The position numbers and the translations under genes were made by a program. Below are positions 18,983 to 29,332 of a stretch of DNA of 64,000 nt, in pieces. Within the stretch, counting starts at the first letter, position 1. Each line of letters opens with the position of its first letter. Origin of the DNA: Oscillospiraceae bacterium (GTDB lineage Bacteria; Bacillota; Clostridia; Oscillospirales; Oscillospiraceae); assembly GCA_009777775.1 (NCBI GenBank), contig WRLE01000002.1, positions 143,464 to 207,463 of the forward strand, given 5' to 3'. The notes below the pieces were generated by a model that saw only the letters and a program-made list of their open reading frames with translations, was not told the origin of the DNA and searched no databases.

Positions 18983-21457
18983 TCAACTTTGTTCGGCTAT
19001 GTAGATGGATACGCGGCTTTGGATTACCCTTGCTGCATCGGCGGCTATGGCTCTGCCGTTAAAAAAGCTTTCTGCACCCTCTTGGATAATTTCCATCAAG
19101 CTCTCATCATAAACACCGGAAACAACATTCACTGTATCGAATATCTCAAGGATTTGGTCTGCCTGTTCCTGGGTCATGACATAAATATATTGAAAATCGG
19201 CATAATTCATACCATAATAGGATTCCGCTCCATTTTCCTTGATATATTCATATACATATCCATAATAATCAACATCAAAATATGTCCAACCACCATCGGG
19301 ATATATTCCTATTTTAGGAACAGGGATTTCGTTACCTTCTGTATCCGTATAGTATTCCTGGGTCATGACTCCATCGAGCATTCTATCGAAAGCTGCTTTA
19401 TTGATGGGAAAGCCATAACTATAAAATGTATACGCGTTATAGTCTGAGGTATCGTTATCGGCTAATACATCCCGCATGAAATTCCATGCGGCTTCTTTGT
19501 CTTTACATGCACTCGTCATTGATATGCCATTTGTCATTGATATGGTGTGCCCATTGTCATTGTTGGTGGGAAAACCTTTAAATACCAAATCACCACCAAA
19601 GGTTGCATACTCAGCTAGTGGATACATAAAATCATAAATCGTACCAATACGCATAATTTGTTGCCCATTTTTAATGAGCTCATCTTCGCTGACCCAGTTT
19701 TCGTAATCATACTCAATTTCATCAGGAATGGTGAGTGCATATTCCAATAGTCCTATAAACTCATCAGTTTCAAAGTTTGCAGTACCATTTGCCCAATCGA
19801 TGTAACGATCCATCCCCATATAGACGGCTAGATATATAAATCTATTTCTATCTAAATAAAATCCCATGGGTGAAGTAGCTTGGGGGTTGTCCATGATAAC
19901 TTGATTGAATTCCTCCATGCTCCAATGGGAATCATATCCAAGAACATTAGGATTTCCCCATACAGAGAATATATAGTAACTGGGAAATATTTGGTATAAT
20001 TTACCATCAAGCTCAGCGGCGCGAAGGACTCCCTCAACCAGCTTTGTACGATTGTAATCGGGGTCGGCATCAATATATGGATACAAGTCTTCCAACAATC
20101 CTCTGGCTCCATATCTAGCAATGGGTAAGTTGCTGGTGAGTATCATATCAGGAATATCCCCAGATATGATTTCTGTATTTAATCTGGTTAAACCTGCATA
20201 ATAATCATTTGCAAGGGCATAAGTGGAGTAATCGTTTACATGTATGCCATATTCCAAGTTTGTTTTATTATAATTAAGTATAACTCTGCGTATATTCCAA
20301 TCCAAACCATAACAGGCCAAGGTGAGGATGGTTTTTGGAGGAATGCTATCAGCCGGCACTTTTGATAGTATTGCAATTTCGAAATTTGCTCGACTACTCA
20401 TACCAGTATAATCCCAATTATAGGTGGCAAACATGATTTTATCTTCAGGAAGCATGACTAGTGTCATCAGATTGTCTGCATCGATACCATCATTGACCCA
20501 ATTGAGCAGTTCTTCGTTTTCTCCACTTTCTATGACAAATCCCATTAAGCTTATACCATTTGAATGAACAAAGTCATATTTTCCAATTCCTGGATATATA
20601 TTGTACGCATTATTTGGAATGGGAATCGCCTCTCCCAAACTCCTTGTGGAAATGTCAATTATTTGCAAAACACGGCCACCATATTCTTGAGACCAACCCA
20701 TATATGCAACCGAACCATCTGATGTTTTGAATAATCTATCTACCCAATCAATGATGTCCAAGGAAAAGAGTCTATTCCCATTTTTATCAAAGACAAAAAT
20801 ACTTTGTTGAACTGATATGTAAACATTTAAATCATCATCTATACTCATACCATTTACCCAAAAATATTCAACGGATTCTTCTAGGCTTTTCAAGTCTATC
20901 CTCATTATTTCGGCACCGGTATTATCAAGCCTTCGCACTATGGTAGTGTTGCCAAACTCCTGATAATACGCATACATCCCCCACTCATCTTCGGCATCAG
21001 GGTCGTAATCATCTGGTAAATCGAAAAAATAGAAATATCCATTCTCCAAGATCCATATGTTTTCTTCGATGTCTGAATACATACCATTTATATACATGGA
21101 ACCCATTGTATTTTCTGGAGCACCCTCTGGTTTTATATCCATTGAATAGTTTTCCAATTCTTGCAAATCATCACCATCAAAACTCATGGAATATAGTTTG
21201 GTGACGGATTCATTTCTTTCGTCGTCATAAGTACTTGAGGAGAAAACCAATCTGTCTCCCACTACAATCATGTTTTGCATATCTGTGACTTTTTCATCAA
21301 CACTGATATATTCAGGAATATAGACAAAACCATTGTTTCCTTGCGCTTCGCTTCTATCATCGCCATTATTCCCATTTTGGTTGCAAGCAGCTAAAAGGCT
21401 TGTCAGCAAAAGCGTTGCAAGCAGCGTAGCAATGGCTCGTTTTGATGTGTTTTTCAT
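18983..21457 (-). CDS. Propeller-fused extracellular solute-binding lipoprotein B
   Basis: This 824-aa protein has the same layout as its downstream neighbour: lipobox LLAAC, N-terminal propeller-like half, C-terminal type 1 solute-binding half. The C-terminus is nearly the same in both (AADAARVIQSRV, then IYI). The start is the ATG at 21457 because GGAGG lies 8 bases upstream; an ATG at 21472 would sit before that site. It is the first gene of the transporter run. The two paralogues have diverged throughout and so may recognise different ligands while sharing one permease. Two direct CTTGTATA boxes 11 bases apart lie about 85 bases upstream (near 21539-21557), possibly an operator. Confidence 0.85.
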   Translation of the reverse strand: MKNTSKRAIATLLATLLLTSLLAACNQNGNNGDDRSEAQGNNGFVYIPEYISVDEKVTDMQNMIVVGDRLVFSSSTYDDERNESVTKLYSMSFDGDDLQELENYSMDIKPEGAPENTMGSMYINGMYSDIEENIWILENGYFYFFDLPDDYDPDAEDEWGMYAYYQEFGNTTIVRRLDNTGAEIMRIDLKSLEESVEYFWVNGMSIDDDLNVYISVQQSIFVFDKNGNRLFSLDIIDWVDRLFKTSDGSVAYMGWSQEYGGRVLQIIDISTRSLGEAIPIPNNAYNIYPGIGKYDFVHSNGISLMGFVIESGENEELLNWVNDGIDADNLMTLVMLPEDKIMFATYNWDYTGMSSRANFEIAILSKVPADSIPPKTILTLACYGLDWNIRRVILNYNKTNLEYGIHVNDYSTYALANDYYAGLTRLNTEIISGDIPDMILTSNLPIARYGARGLLEDLYPYIDADPDYNRTKLVEGVLRAAELDGKLYQIFPSYYIFSVWGNPNVLGYDSHWSMEEFNQVIMDNPQATSPMGFYLDRNRFIYLAVYMGMDRYIDWANGTANFETDEFIGLLEYALTIPDEIEYDYENWVSEDELIKNGQQIMRIGTIYDFMYPLAEYATFGGDLVFKGFPTNNDNGHTISMTNGISMTSACKDKEAAWNFMRDVLADNDTSDYNAYTFYSYGFPINKAAFDRMLDGVMTQEYYTDTEGNEIPVPKIGIYPDGGWTYFDVDYYGYVYEYIKENGAESYYGMNYADFQYIYVMTQEQADQILEIFDTVNVVSGVYDESLMEIIQEGAESFFNGRAIAADAARVIQSRVSIYIAEQS

Positions 21458-21583
21458 TTCATTTTCCTCCATTTTGCCAGATACTAAATAATGCGGTTTT
21501 ATGATAATACCATACCACTAGCGAATGGTACACCCAGCTTGTATATGACTTGTATACAATAGATTAAGTTCCCCTTAAGGAAG

Positions 21584-23176
21584 TCAAATGACACCAATTT
21601 CATATAGTCCAGTAACTGGATTACGTAGTGTTGCGTCCACGTAAATCATGTCTCCGGAAATCAGCACCGCTGCTTCATCTTTATGGATATTTCTACCCAA
21701 TCGAGAAGTTGCAAGCTGCACTGCTTCTTTATGACGCTTATCGCGAATTTTAAGAAAAGCGGGCATATTTCTTCCCTTCACCATACCGAGCCAGTCAAAA
21801 ATCATTGAATCTTTTAACAAATCAGGCTTAACAGCTGGTAACGCTTTCAAACAATCATATATTTTTCCAGCATACATATCAAGGGGCATACCATGATTTT
21901 GAACATACTCACCCAATATTCGATATAACTCAAAGGGGCTCAGTCTCGTAACTTCCAGTACATAGCTAAGTGTTTTTAGAAACCTTCCTTTATTATATGT
22001 CCGCTGCAGAGCGTTTTCAGCTATTTTCAACATGCTCAATTCCTCTGAACTGAGCCAAGGGCTACTCACAATTTCATATGGCGGCTCTTTTATAAAGCTG
22101 ATACCTAGATCCTCGGCTTGCTCCCTAAGGACGCTGCCATGGAGTAGTTTCAAAAATCCAAGCTGCAGGGTGTGAGCTCCCAGAGCATAGGCACGATTAA
22201 AGCTATTTTGAAACTCATTGAAATCCTCATATGGTAAGCCTGCGATTAAATCCACATGGATATGGATATTCCCATATTCCAAGAGCTTGCGTATATTTTT
22301 TTCCGCTTTTATCAAATCAGTCTTTCTCGAGGAAGCCAAAAGTGCAGCTTCGAAATAACTTTGCAGTCCCGCTTCCAATTGTATACGCCCTGCTATAGCT
22401 GTACCCAGCAATTTCAAGCTTTCTTCGTCAAACAAATCGGCTGCCACTTCAAAATGAAAGCAGCAATCTGTGTCCATAGCAATTACATATTCAAATAGTT
22501 CATAGGCTCGTTTTCCATCGCAATTAAATGTTCTATCCACAAATTTGATGGTTTTCGTCCCAGATTTCGACAGCTTATCCAATTGCTCCTTTGCCAATTC
22601 CAAGGGGAAATATTTTACAGAGCTTTCACCAGATAGACAAAAAGCACAACGAAAAGGGCAGCCTCTGGATGTTTCGATGTAGGCTATCCTTGCTCCCAAT
22701 GCATTCATGTATTCATCGTTATATGGGTTTATGGGTCTTTGGTTTAGTAATGAAGCCTTGATTATTCTCGGCGCAGCTATTTTCTCCTCCAATGCATCCA
22801 ATAGCATTGGCAAACTTTCTTCCCCTTCACCGCAGATTACATGGTCAGCACCTTGCCCAATCCAATGCTCCGCATTATATGATGCTTCGGGACCGCCTAA
22901 AACAATAACAACAGCAGGCAGTGCTTCTTTCAAAGACACCATCAACTGCTGTAGTTTACCAACATTCCATATGTAAGTGGAAATCCCCACCACCTGGGGT
23001 TTATTTTCCACTATTTTTTCAATAATTTCATTGTTATTCTGCTTAATCGTAGCTTCAACAATGGATACATCATGGGACAACCGAGAGTTTTGCGATATCC
23101 CTGCTGATAATAGCCACACAGCCAAAGAAGAGTGGACATATTTCGCATTAATAGCCAATAGCGTTACTTTACTCAT
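21584..23176 (-). CDS. B12-binding-domain radical SAM protein (DUF4080-type C-terminus)
   Basis: The protein has 530 aa. Residues of about 4-130 form a cobalamin-binding-like Rossmann domain (VVGISTYIWN, VLGGPEASYN, GEGEESLP). The radical SAM core follows, with the 4Fe-4S motif GCPFRCAFC (Cys173, Cys177, Cys180), and then a C-terminal DUF4080-like domain. Proteins of this layout perform radical methylations or rearrangements, but substrates are mostly unknown. No DxHxxG motif is present, so cobalamin would be bound base-off without His. It sits alone between the transporter run and ppk1 on the same strand; no neighbour reveals its substrate. Confidence 0.85.
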   Translation of the reverse strand: MSKVTLLAINAKYVHSSLAVWLLSAGISQNSRLSHDVSIVEATIKQNNNEIIEKIVENKPQVVGISTYIWNVGKLQQLMVSLKEALPAVVIVLGGPEASYNAEHWIGQGADHVICGEGEESLPMLLDALEEKIAAPRIIKASLLNQRPINPYNDEYMNALGARIAYIETSRGCPFRCAFCLSGESSVKYFPLELAKEQLDKLSKSGTKTIKFVDRTFNCDGKRAYELFEYVIAMDTDCCFHFEVAADLFDEESLKLLGTAIAGRIQLEAGLQSYFEAALLASSRKTDLIKAEKNIRKLLEYGNIHIHVDLIAGLPYEDFNEFQNSFNRAYALGAHTLQLGFLKLLHGSVLREQAEDLGISFIKEPPYEIVSSPWLSSEELSMLKIAENALQRTYNKGRFLKTLSYVLEVTRLSPFELYRILGEYVQNHGMPLDMYAGKIYDCLKALPAVKPDLLKDSMIFDWLGMVKGRNMPAFLKIRDKRHKEAVQLATSRLGRNIHKDEAAVLISGDMIYVDATLRNPVTGLYEIGVI

Positions 23177-23232
23177 TGCCGTATATTATCACAATAATAC
23201 ACTCTAGTGCAACAACAAGTAACAACAAACTA

Positions 23233-25431
23233 TCAGCTCATGAAGTTACCAGCCCATGATTTTAGTTTTTGCAATACGCTCAAGGGAGCGATTACCCGTT
23301 CTCCTTCGGTGATATTCTCTGTGTAGTCACGAATTTGCTCCACTTGCATTTGTTGGGAATCCACAGCTAAATCTGAATCCGAAGTACGCAATACATAGCG
23401 ACCATCGCTTTGTTGGTCCCAAGCTTTAACATTATCGGAAAGCATAAGCTCAATTAGCCCAAAAATCCGCTCTTTGATGTCCGGATCCAAAATCGGACAA
23501 GCTACCTCAACGCGCCTTTCAGTATTTCTCGTCATCAAATCCGCCGATGAAATATATAACTTCCTATCCACACCTTCACCAAAGGCAAAAATCCTCGAGT
23601 GTTCCAAAAAAGTGCCAACAATACTGATGACGCTGATATTATCAGTATATCCCGAAATTTGTGGAATAAGGCAACATATGCCACGAACTATCATCGTAAT
23701 TTTCACACCGCTTTGGGAGGCTTCTATGAGCTTGACTATAATTTCCCTATCGGTGAGTGAGTTGCATTTGATGAAAATATTACCCGCCGCTCCCCTTTGA
23801 GCTTTTCTTTTTTCCACTTCAATGCATTCCATAATTTCATCCTTGAAGTGATTAGGAGCAACCCACAAGTGGGAATAATCATTATCCATGTTATTGAGTA
23901 GCAAATTATTGAAAAACTTAGCGGAATCTTCCCCAATTTGTTGATTTGCAGTAATAAAGGAAAGGTCTGTATATAGCTTGGCGGTCTTTTCGTTGTAATT
24001 GCCAGTGCCGATTTGAGTTATATAGTTGATTCTTCCGTGATCATTTCTAGTTATTAAACATATTTTAGAATGCATCTTATACTCCGCAGGACCATATATG
24101 ACTCTGCAACCCGCTTCATATAAACGTTTTCCCCAAGTAATGTTGTTTTCTTCATCGAATCTGGCTCGTAGCTCGACTGCCGCAATGACTTCCTTCCCAT
24201 TTTCAGCAGCGCGGATAAGTGTTTCTGCAAGCTTTGATTGCATATCAATCCTATACAGGGTAATTTTTATGGACATAACGCTAGGGTCTTCCGCTGCTTG
24301 TCTGATTAGTTCAAAAAATGTGGAAATTCCTTCATATGGATATGAAAGGAGTAAATCCTTTCGACTTATCATTCGCATGAGCTGATTTCTCTGGGAGAGG
24401 GGAGTTATGTCCAGGGGAACATGGGATTGTTTCACAAGATGGGTGTCACCAATGGAGCGTGCTTCATCTTCCAACACATAGCAATAGGAAAGGTCAAGGG
24501 GTGCTGTGGACATAAACAAATGCCTATTATCCAGCTTAAGTTTGCCCAAGAAAAACTCCTTAAAAGCATCTCTGACTTCGTATTGAAATTCCAAGCGCAC
24601 AGGAGCAAGTCTCAGCCTTTTCTTTAAAAGCTTTTGCATCAGCTGGCTATATTCGATGTCTTCGTCCATGGCATTTATTTCTTCGATGCTTGTGTCGGCA
24701 TTTCTTGTTACCGCCATTATAGTTTTTTCCACCACAACATATGGCTTGAAAACAAGATGGGAAAAGTGGCAAATAATGTCTTCCAGCAACACAAAGCGAC
24801 GATAATTGTCATCCATAAAGTAGATTCTATCCAATGCTGTTGGCATAGGTATTAGTCCAAATGTTGGCTTGCTTTTATGTTCGATGGAGACTGCGATATG
24901 CAATCTTTTATTGTCAATATGGGGAAAAGGATCACGGTTATCTATGATTTGGGGTGACAACAATGGCAAAATATTTCTAGTAAAATACTTTTCCAAGCTT
25001 TTTAGCTCGCTGAAGTCTAATTCATCCATTTTTAAGTGATATACACCCTTTTCCCTTAGCTGTTCCACTAGGGATGTGAAATATTTATCTTTAATTTGGT
25101 TCAACGAACTTGTTTGTTGATATATCGCATCAAGCTGTTCTTGGGCGGTCATCCAAGTCTTGTTATCATAATAATCTGGAGCATAAAGCACATAGTCAGT
25201 TAAGCTGCCAACTCTGACCATGAAAAATTCATCCATATTACTACAGAATATGGCAACGAACTTTAGCCGCTCCAAGAGCGGATTGGGTGCATATGTGGAT
25301 TCTTCTAAAACTCTCTCATTGAATTTTAGCCATGAGAGTTCTCGATTTTGCATACAAATGCCATATTCGTCGATTGTAGTGATTTCTTCCGGGTCAAAAT
25401 CATCAATCTTCAAATCTATGGCTGATGACAT
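23233..25431 (-). CDS. ppk1: Polyphosphate kinase 1
   Basis: This enzyme makes inorganic polyphosphate from ATP by way of a phosphohistidine. The 732-aa sequence has the N-terminal NRELSWLKFNERVLEE box, the head domain, and the catalytic half with YKMHSKICLI (active-site His) and the later FLEHSRIFAFG motif holding the second His. I chose ATG 25431, which has AGGTG six bases upstream; a GTG at 25440 is in frame. It overlaps the 3' end of the exopolyphosphatase gene by about 29 bases, so synthesis and breakdown of polyphosphate are co-expressed. Confidence 0.93.
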   Translation of the reverse strand: MSSAIDLKIDDFDPEEITTIDEYGICMQNRELSWLKFNERVLEESTYAPNPLLERLKFVAIFCSNMDEFFMVRVGSLTDYVLYAPDYYDNKTWMTAQEQLDAIYQQTSSLNQIKDKYFTSLVEQLREKGVYHLKMDELDFSELKSLEKYFTRNILPLLSPQIIDNRDPFPHIDNKRLHIAVSIEHKSKPTFGLIPMPTALDRIYFMDDNYRRFVLLEDIICHFSHLVFKPYVVVEKTIMAVTRNADTSIEEINAMDEDIEYSQLMQKLLKKRLRLAPVRLEFQYEVRDAFKEFFLGKLKLDNRHLFMSTAPLDLSYCYVLEDEARSIGDTHLVKQSHVPLDITPLSQRNQLMRMISRKDLLLSYPYEGISTFFELIRQAAEDPSVMSIKITLYRIDMQSKLAETLIRAAENGKEVIAAVELRARFDEENNITWGKRLYEAGCRVIYGPAEYKMHSKICLITRNDHGRINYITQIGTGNYNEKTAKLYTDLSFITANQQIGEDSAKFFNNLLLNNMDNDYSHLWVAPNHFKDEIMECIEVEKRKAQRGAAGNIFIKCNSLTDREIIVKLIEASQSGVKITMIVRGICCLIPQISGYTDNISVISIVGTFLEHSRIFAFGEGVDRKLYISSADLMTRNTERRVEVACPILDPDIKERIFGLIELMLSDNVKAWDQQSDGRYVLRTSDSDLAVDSQQMQVEQIRDYTENITEGERVIAPLSVLQKLKSWAGNFMS

Positions 25432-26341
25432 ATTGATCACCTGTACCTAATATTCTCTCTATCAAATAGCCTTCCCTAACACCGAAATTGCTAACAGAAA
25501 TGGTCTCGCAATCAAACACCTTGATAGCACGCTTCAAAATCGCCAGACCTGTGGAAATGGTCATGAGCCTATCAGGAACTGTTCTATATACTTTTAAGTA
25601 TATATTGTCTTTGTTTCTGGCGAGATGCTTTGCAATCGTATCAATTTGCCTAGGAAATACTGTGTAATCTTCTTCGGAAATGTCGAAAAGCACACGAGAT
25701 AGAGCGAGAGTTGCCCTTACCGTTCCGCCTGTACCCACCAATACGGGTTGTTTTGTCTGATTTGCCCATTTTACTTTGGCAAATTGCTCTTTTACTGTTT
25801 CGTCTATTCTTTCCCGTTCCTTTAGGTTGGGAAGGATTTCACCCACATGCTTGACATAAAGATTCAAGCAACCAATGGGTAAGCTTTCAAGTCGTTCGGG
25901 TACCCCATTTTTAAAGAGTACCAGCTCCGTGCTTGCCCCACCGATGTCAATCATCACACCGTTGCTGCAGTCAATAAATCGTGATGTTCCTGCATAACCC
26001 AAAGCTGCTTCTTCATCTCCGCTCAATATGACGGGACTTAAGCCCGTTTCTTGGAATATGATTTCTACAGCTTTTTCGCCATTGCTTACATTCCTTAGAG
26101 ACGCTGATGCAAAAACATGAATATTTTCGATCTGGGTAAACTTCAACGCCAATGACTTAAAATATCTCAAAATGCTACTTGCTTTATTTATCCCCACCAT
26201 GTCAAGTTCATCGTTTGAGATGTATCCAGCCAAACCAGCCATGGACTTGTCGCTGAATGTCTTTTGCAAGTTGAGTCCATCACGCTCATATACGGATAGG
26301 CGAATGGAGTTTGAGCCCAGGTCAATGACTGCGTAGTGCAT
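25403..26341 (-). CDS. ppx: Exopolyphosphatase / pppGpp phosphohydrolase (Ppx/GppA)
   Basis: This 312-aa protein is of the ASKHA fold. It begins YAVIDLGSNSIRLSVYE (phosphate-1 loop), and VMIDIGGASTELVLF (phosphate-2) is at about residue 135-150. It has the single-module length of GppA-like enzymes, without the C-terminal HD domain of long Ppx proteins. It removes terminal phosphate from polyphosphate or pppGpp. It is first in a two-gene unit with ppk1, which it overlaps. Its neighbour favours the polyphosphatase reading. Confidence 0.88.
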   Translation of the reverse strand: MHYAVIDLGSNSIRLSVYERDGLNLQKTFSDKSMAGLAGYISNDELDMVGINKASSILRYFKSLALKFTQIENIHVFASASLRNVSNGEKAVEIIFQETGLSPVILSGDEEAALGYAGTSRFIDCSNGVMIDIGGASTELVLFKNGVPERLESLPIGCLNLYVKHVGEILPNLKERERIDETVKEQFAKVKWANQTKQPVLVGTGGTVRATLALSRVLFDISEEDYTVFPRQIDTIAKHLARNKDNIYLKVYRTVPDRLMTISTGLAILKRAIKVFDCETISVSNFGVREGYLIERILGTGDQYVISHRFED

Positions 26342-26516
26342 GATCGATCACTTCTTCCTCGGGGTTTGCGTTGCAGTCGAATTCACCTTTATACCCTATA
26401 TAAACGAGTGAAACATCAACAGTTTTACGCATATTCAATTCAACTATACTACAAAGTATGTTAAATCTTCAAGGTTTTATGGGTAAAAATTATGTAAAAT
26501 TAGTGTTAAGACGCAT

Positions 26517-29201
26517 TTAGACCAAGTATTTATGCATGATTCCTATTAACTCCTCTAAGTTAATGGGTTTACCAACATGGTCACTCATGCCCACAGAGAT
26601 GCATTTTTCGATGTCTTCACGAAATACATTGGCAGTCATAGCGACAATGGGAATAGTTGAGGCATTTATTGCATTGATGGAACGAATCCTGCGAGTTGCT
26701 TCATAACCATCCATTTCAGGCATTTGCACATCCATGAATATCAAATCATATAAATCTGGCGATTCACCGAAACGTCGCACCGCTTCAAGACCATTTTCAA
26801 CACAATCAATCAGAGACAATGTAGGTTCCAGCAATGTTGTAACAATCTCCCTGTTTATCTCCATATCTTCCACCAGCAAAATACGCCGTCCTTCGAAAAT
26901 CCCTGAAATATCCTTTTGGGTTTCCTCGCTTTCCTTATGTGAAACCCCTAGACATTCATTGATGGAATCAATTATCGCAGAGGGGAATAATGGCTTAGAT
27001 AAAAAGGCTTTCACACCAGCTTCCACAGCATCTTTTTCAATCAAGTCCCAATCCACTGAGGAAATCATTATAACAACGCCATTGTTGTTGTGTTTACTTT
27101 TTTTCAAAGCTCGCGCCAAGTCGATGCCATTCATCCCAGGCATTTTCCAGTCCACGAAATATACATTATATGCACCATTCTTTTCGATTGTTGCAAGGGC
27201 TGATTCGCCACATGATGCCACATCGCAGTATGTTCCCGTTCCTTGCATAACCGCTTTAAAATAAGCAAGCACATCGGGGTCGTCATCAACAACCAAGACT
27301 CGAATATCATTTCTCAGGACATTTCTATCCATACTGGTATTTTTTCCTTTTCCTCGCTTCACTTGGAAAGTAAATGAAAATGTGGAGCCTTTACCAAGTT
27401 CAGATTCCACCCAAATACGTCCGCCCATCAGCTCCACAATACTCTTTGAAATGGAAAGGCCCAATCCGGTACCTCCGAACTTGCGGGAAGTATCATTCAT
27501 GGCTTGTTCAAAGGGGTTAAACAAGCTTCTTCGCTGTTCTTTGCTTATGCCGATTCCAGTATCGGATACGGAGATTTTTATTGTGCATTTACCGTTTTCT
27601 TCACCTAAAAACCAGGTTCCTATCCTTATGGATCCTTCAGTAGGGGTGAATTTTATGGCATTGCCCACTAGATTGGTTATCACCTGCGCTAGAGCTTGAT
27701 CATCGCCATACAGTGCATCTGGAATGTAATTGTCGATACTAACCGATAAATTTTGCTGTTTTTCCTCGGCTTTGAAGCCTATCACATTGATGACCCTTTG
27801 TAACATTCTTTCGAAGCTAAACTCAATTGGCGAGAGTTCCAGCTTCCCTGCTTCAATTTTCGACATATCCAATATATCGTTGATTATACCCAAAAGATGT
27901 TGGGCAGCATCATCGATTTTTTTAAAGCTGTAATTTTTCCTTTCGATGTCTGCAGAGGATTTTCCGATTGTCACCATTCCAATTATTGCATTCATTGGTG
28001 TGCGAATCTCATGGCTCATATTTGCCAAAAAGTCGCTTTTCGCTCTGCTTGCCAAGTTCACTTCATTCAAAAGAGCCGCAAGCTTGTCCTGTAGCTCAAT
28101 GAGCTCTGTTAGGTCGTCAATGCTACCCACAACACTCATCGCTTCACCATTTGCATCATATACTGGGACAGTTCTCGAGTGGTATTTTTTCCCATCAATT
28201 TCAGTAATCCATTCCTGAGGACCTTCTTCAAAGGTTTTATTTACATTATCAATGATGTCCAAATGACGCCCCATTGCCTTGGCAGTGCTCAATTGCTTAC
28301 CTTCCACGAAGCTAGGTTCTATACCAAGGGATTTGAGATACAAACCATCAAAGAGGGTTATTGTACCATCTTTATCAACGCTCCATATAACACCCGAATA
28401 GTTGCTAATAACAGCATTCAGACGAGCATTGGATGCATTAATTTTTTCTGTCATTTCATTTTTATGGATTGCATTAGATATCAAAAGACCAACGGAGCGC
28501 AGCATATGCATCTCCTCATCCTGGAGAACTCTCTCCCTTTGGCAGTCATCTAAACTGAATAGTCCCCAAAATTGACCATTAAGATATAAGGGGATAAGGA
28601 CAACGGACTTTATATCAAAGGAACCGAAATAATCCTTTTGATACTCTGCCATTTGGGAAATGGGACCATTGATATATCCTTTATTGGAAATGATTTCAAC
28701 CCATTCAGGCTTGTCTCCCAGGGGAAACTCCAAGCGAGTTGGTACTTTTGCCTTCTTTTTTCCAACATCGCTGAGCCAAACATGCCTTTGGGCAAAATGA
28801 TCGAGACCAGCAATTGTCACGCTTCTCCAGATATGCAATCTATCCACTTCCATATACTTGCCTATCATTTCAAAACACTCTGTAAGGCATTTCGTAAACT
28901 CATCTTCAGCATTTGCCATTAGCAAAATAGAGGAAACATGATTTGTCATATTAAGTAAAGAATCGCGCTTTTCAATGATTTGGATTATCTGCGTATACTC
29001 ATCCAAAACCTTTGTATGAAGCTCAGCTACGCTTTCCTTGCTATTTTGACTAAATATGAAATTGTTATTAACGGCATTGGCGTAATTATCAGGTTCATGC
29101 ATATTTATATAAGTATTTTCACATGATTGAGCTTCTTTTTTAGGCACAATAGCACAAAGCTCATTTTTTCTATTTATATTTGAATTATCAATTCTTAACA
29201 T
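26517..29201 (-). CDS. Hybrid sensor histidine kinase (GAF-PAS-HisKA-HATPase-REC-REC)
   Basis: The protein is 894 aa from the ATG at 29201, which has GGATGG 9 bases upstream; an upstream extension of 33 residues is unlikely. There is no transmembrane helix, so it is cytosolic. Domains are: GAF at about 97-257 (DRLHIW, VVLIPLYLNGQFWGLFSLDD), PAS at about 260-370, HisKA with phospho-His397 in MSHEIRTP, HATPase with N-box NLVGNAIKF at 510-518 and a GTGLGLSI box, a first receiver with Asp684 (VDWKMPG) and a second with Asp824 (MDVQMPEMDG). Two receivers and no HPt suggest a phosphorelay to a separate protein. No partner regulator gene is adjacent. Confidence 0.92.
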   Translation of the reverse strand: MLRIDNSNINRKNELCAIVPKKEAQSCENTYINMHEPDNYANAVNNNFIFSQNSKESVAELHTKVLDEYTQIIQIIEKRDSLLNMTNHVSSILLMANAEDEFTKCLTECFEMIGKYMEVDRLHIWRSVTIAGLDHFAQRHVWLSDVGKKKAKVPTRLEFPLGDKPEWVEIISNKGYINGPISQMAEYQKDYFGSFDIKSVVLIPLYLNGQFWGLFSLDDCQRERVLQDEEMHMLRSVGLLISNAIHKNEMTEKINASNARLNAVISNYSGVIWSVDKDGTITLFDGLYLKSLGIEPSFVEGKQLSTAKAMGRHLDIIDNVNKTFEEGPQEWITEIDGKKYHSRTVPVYDANGEAMSVVGSIDDLTELIELQDKLAALLNEVNLASRAKSDFLANMSHEIRTPMNAIIGMVTIGKSSADIERKNYSFKKIDDAAQHLLGIINDILDMSKIEAGKLELSPIEFSFERMLQRVINVIGFKAEEKQQNLSVSIDNYIPDALYGDDQALAQVITNLVGNAIKFTPTEGSIRIGTWFLGEENGKCTIKISVSDTGIGISKEQRRSLFNPFEQAMNDTSRKFGGTGLGLSISKSIVELMGGRIWVESELGKGSTFSFTFQVKRGKGKNTSMDRNVLRNDIRVLVVDDDPDVLAYFKAVMQGTGTYCDVASCGESALATIEKNGAYNVYFVDWKMPGMNGIDLARALKKSKHNNNGVVIMISSVDWDLIEKDAVEAGVKAFLSKPLFPSAIIDSINECLGVSHKESEETQKDISGIFEGRRILLVEDMEINREIVTTLLEPTLSLIDCVENGLEAVRRFGESPDLYDLIFMDVQMPEMDGYEATRRIRSINAINASTIPIVAMTANVFREDIEKCISVGMSDHVGKPINLEELIGIMHKYLV

Positions 29202-29332
29202 TTTTCTATACCATCCATATTCAATAATTACCCTTACTATACTTTGTCGGTATAGAATCTGAAATCCCCTGGAATAGGAAAAAAATATCGCATAATACAC
29301 CCAAATTGAGAATATTCACTTTTTATGCATTA

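Noticed and set aside
23736..24248. Short frames overlapping ppk1 on the same strand in another frame
   Set aside because: The ppk1 frame carries all catalytic motifs without interruption, so these are shadows and not signs of a frameshift.
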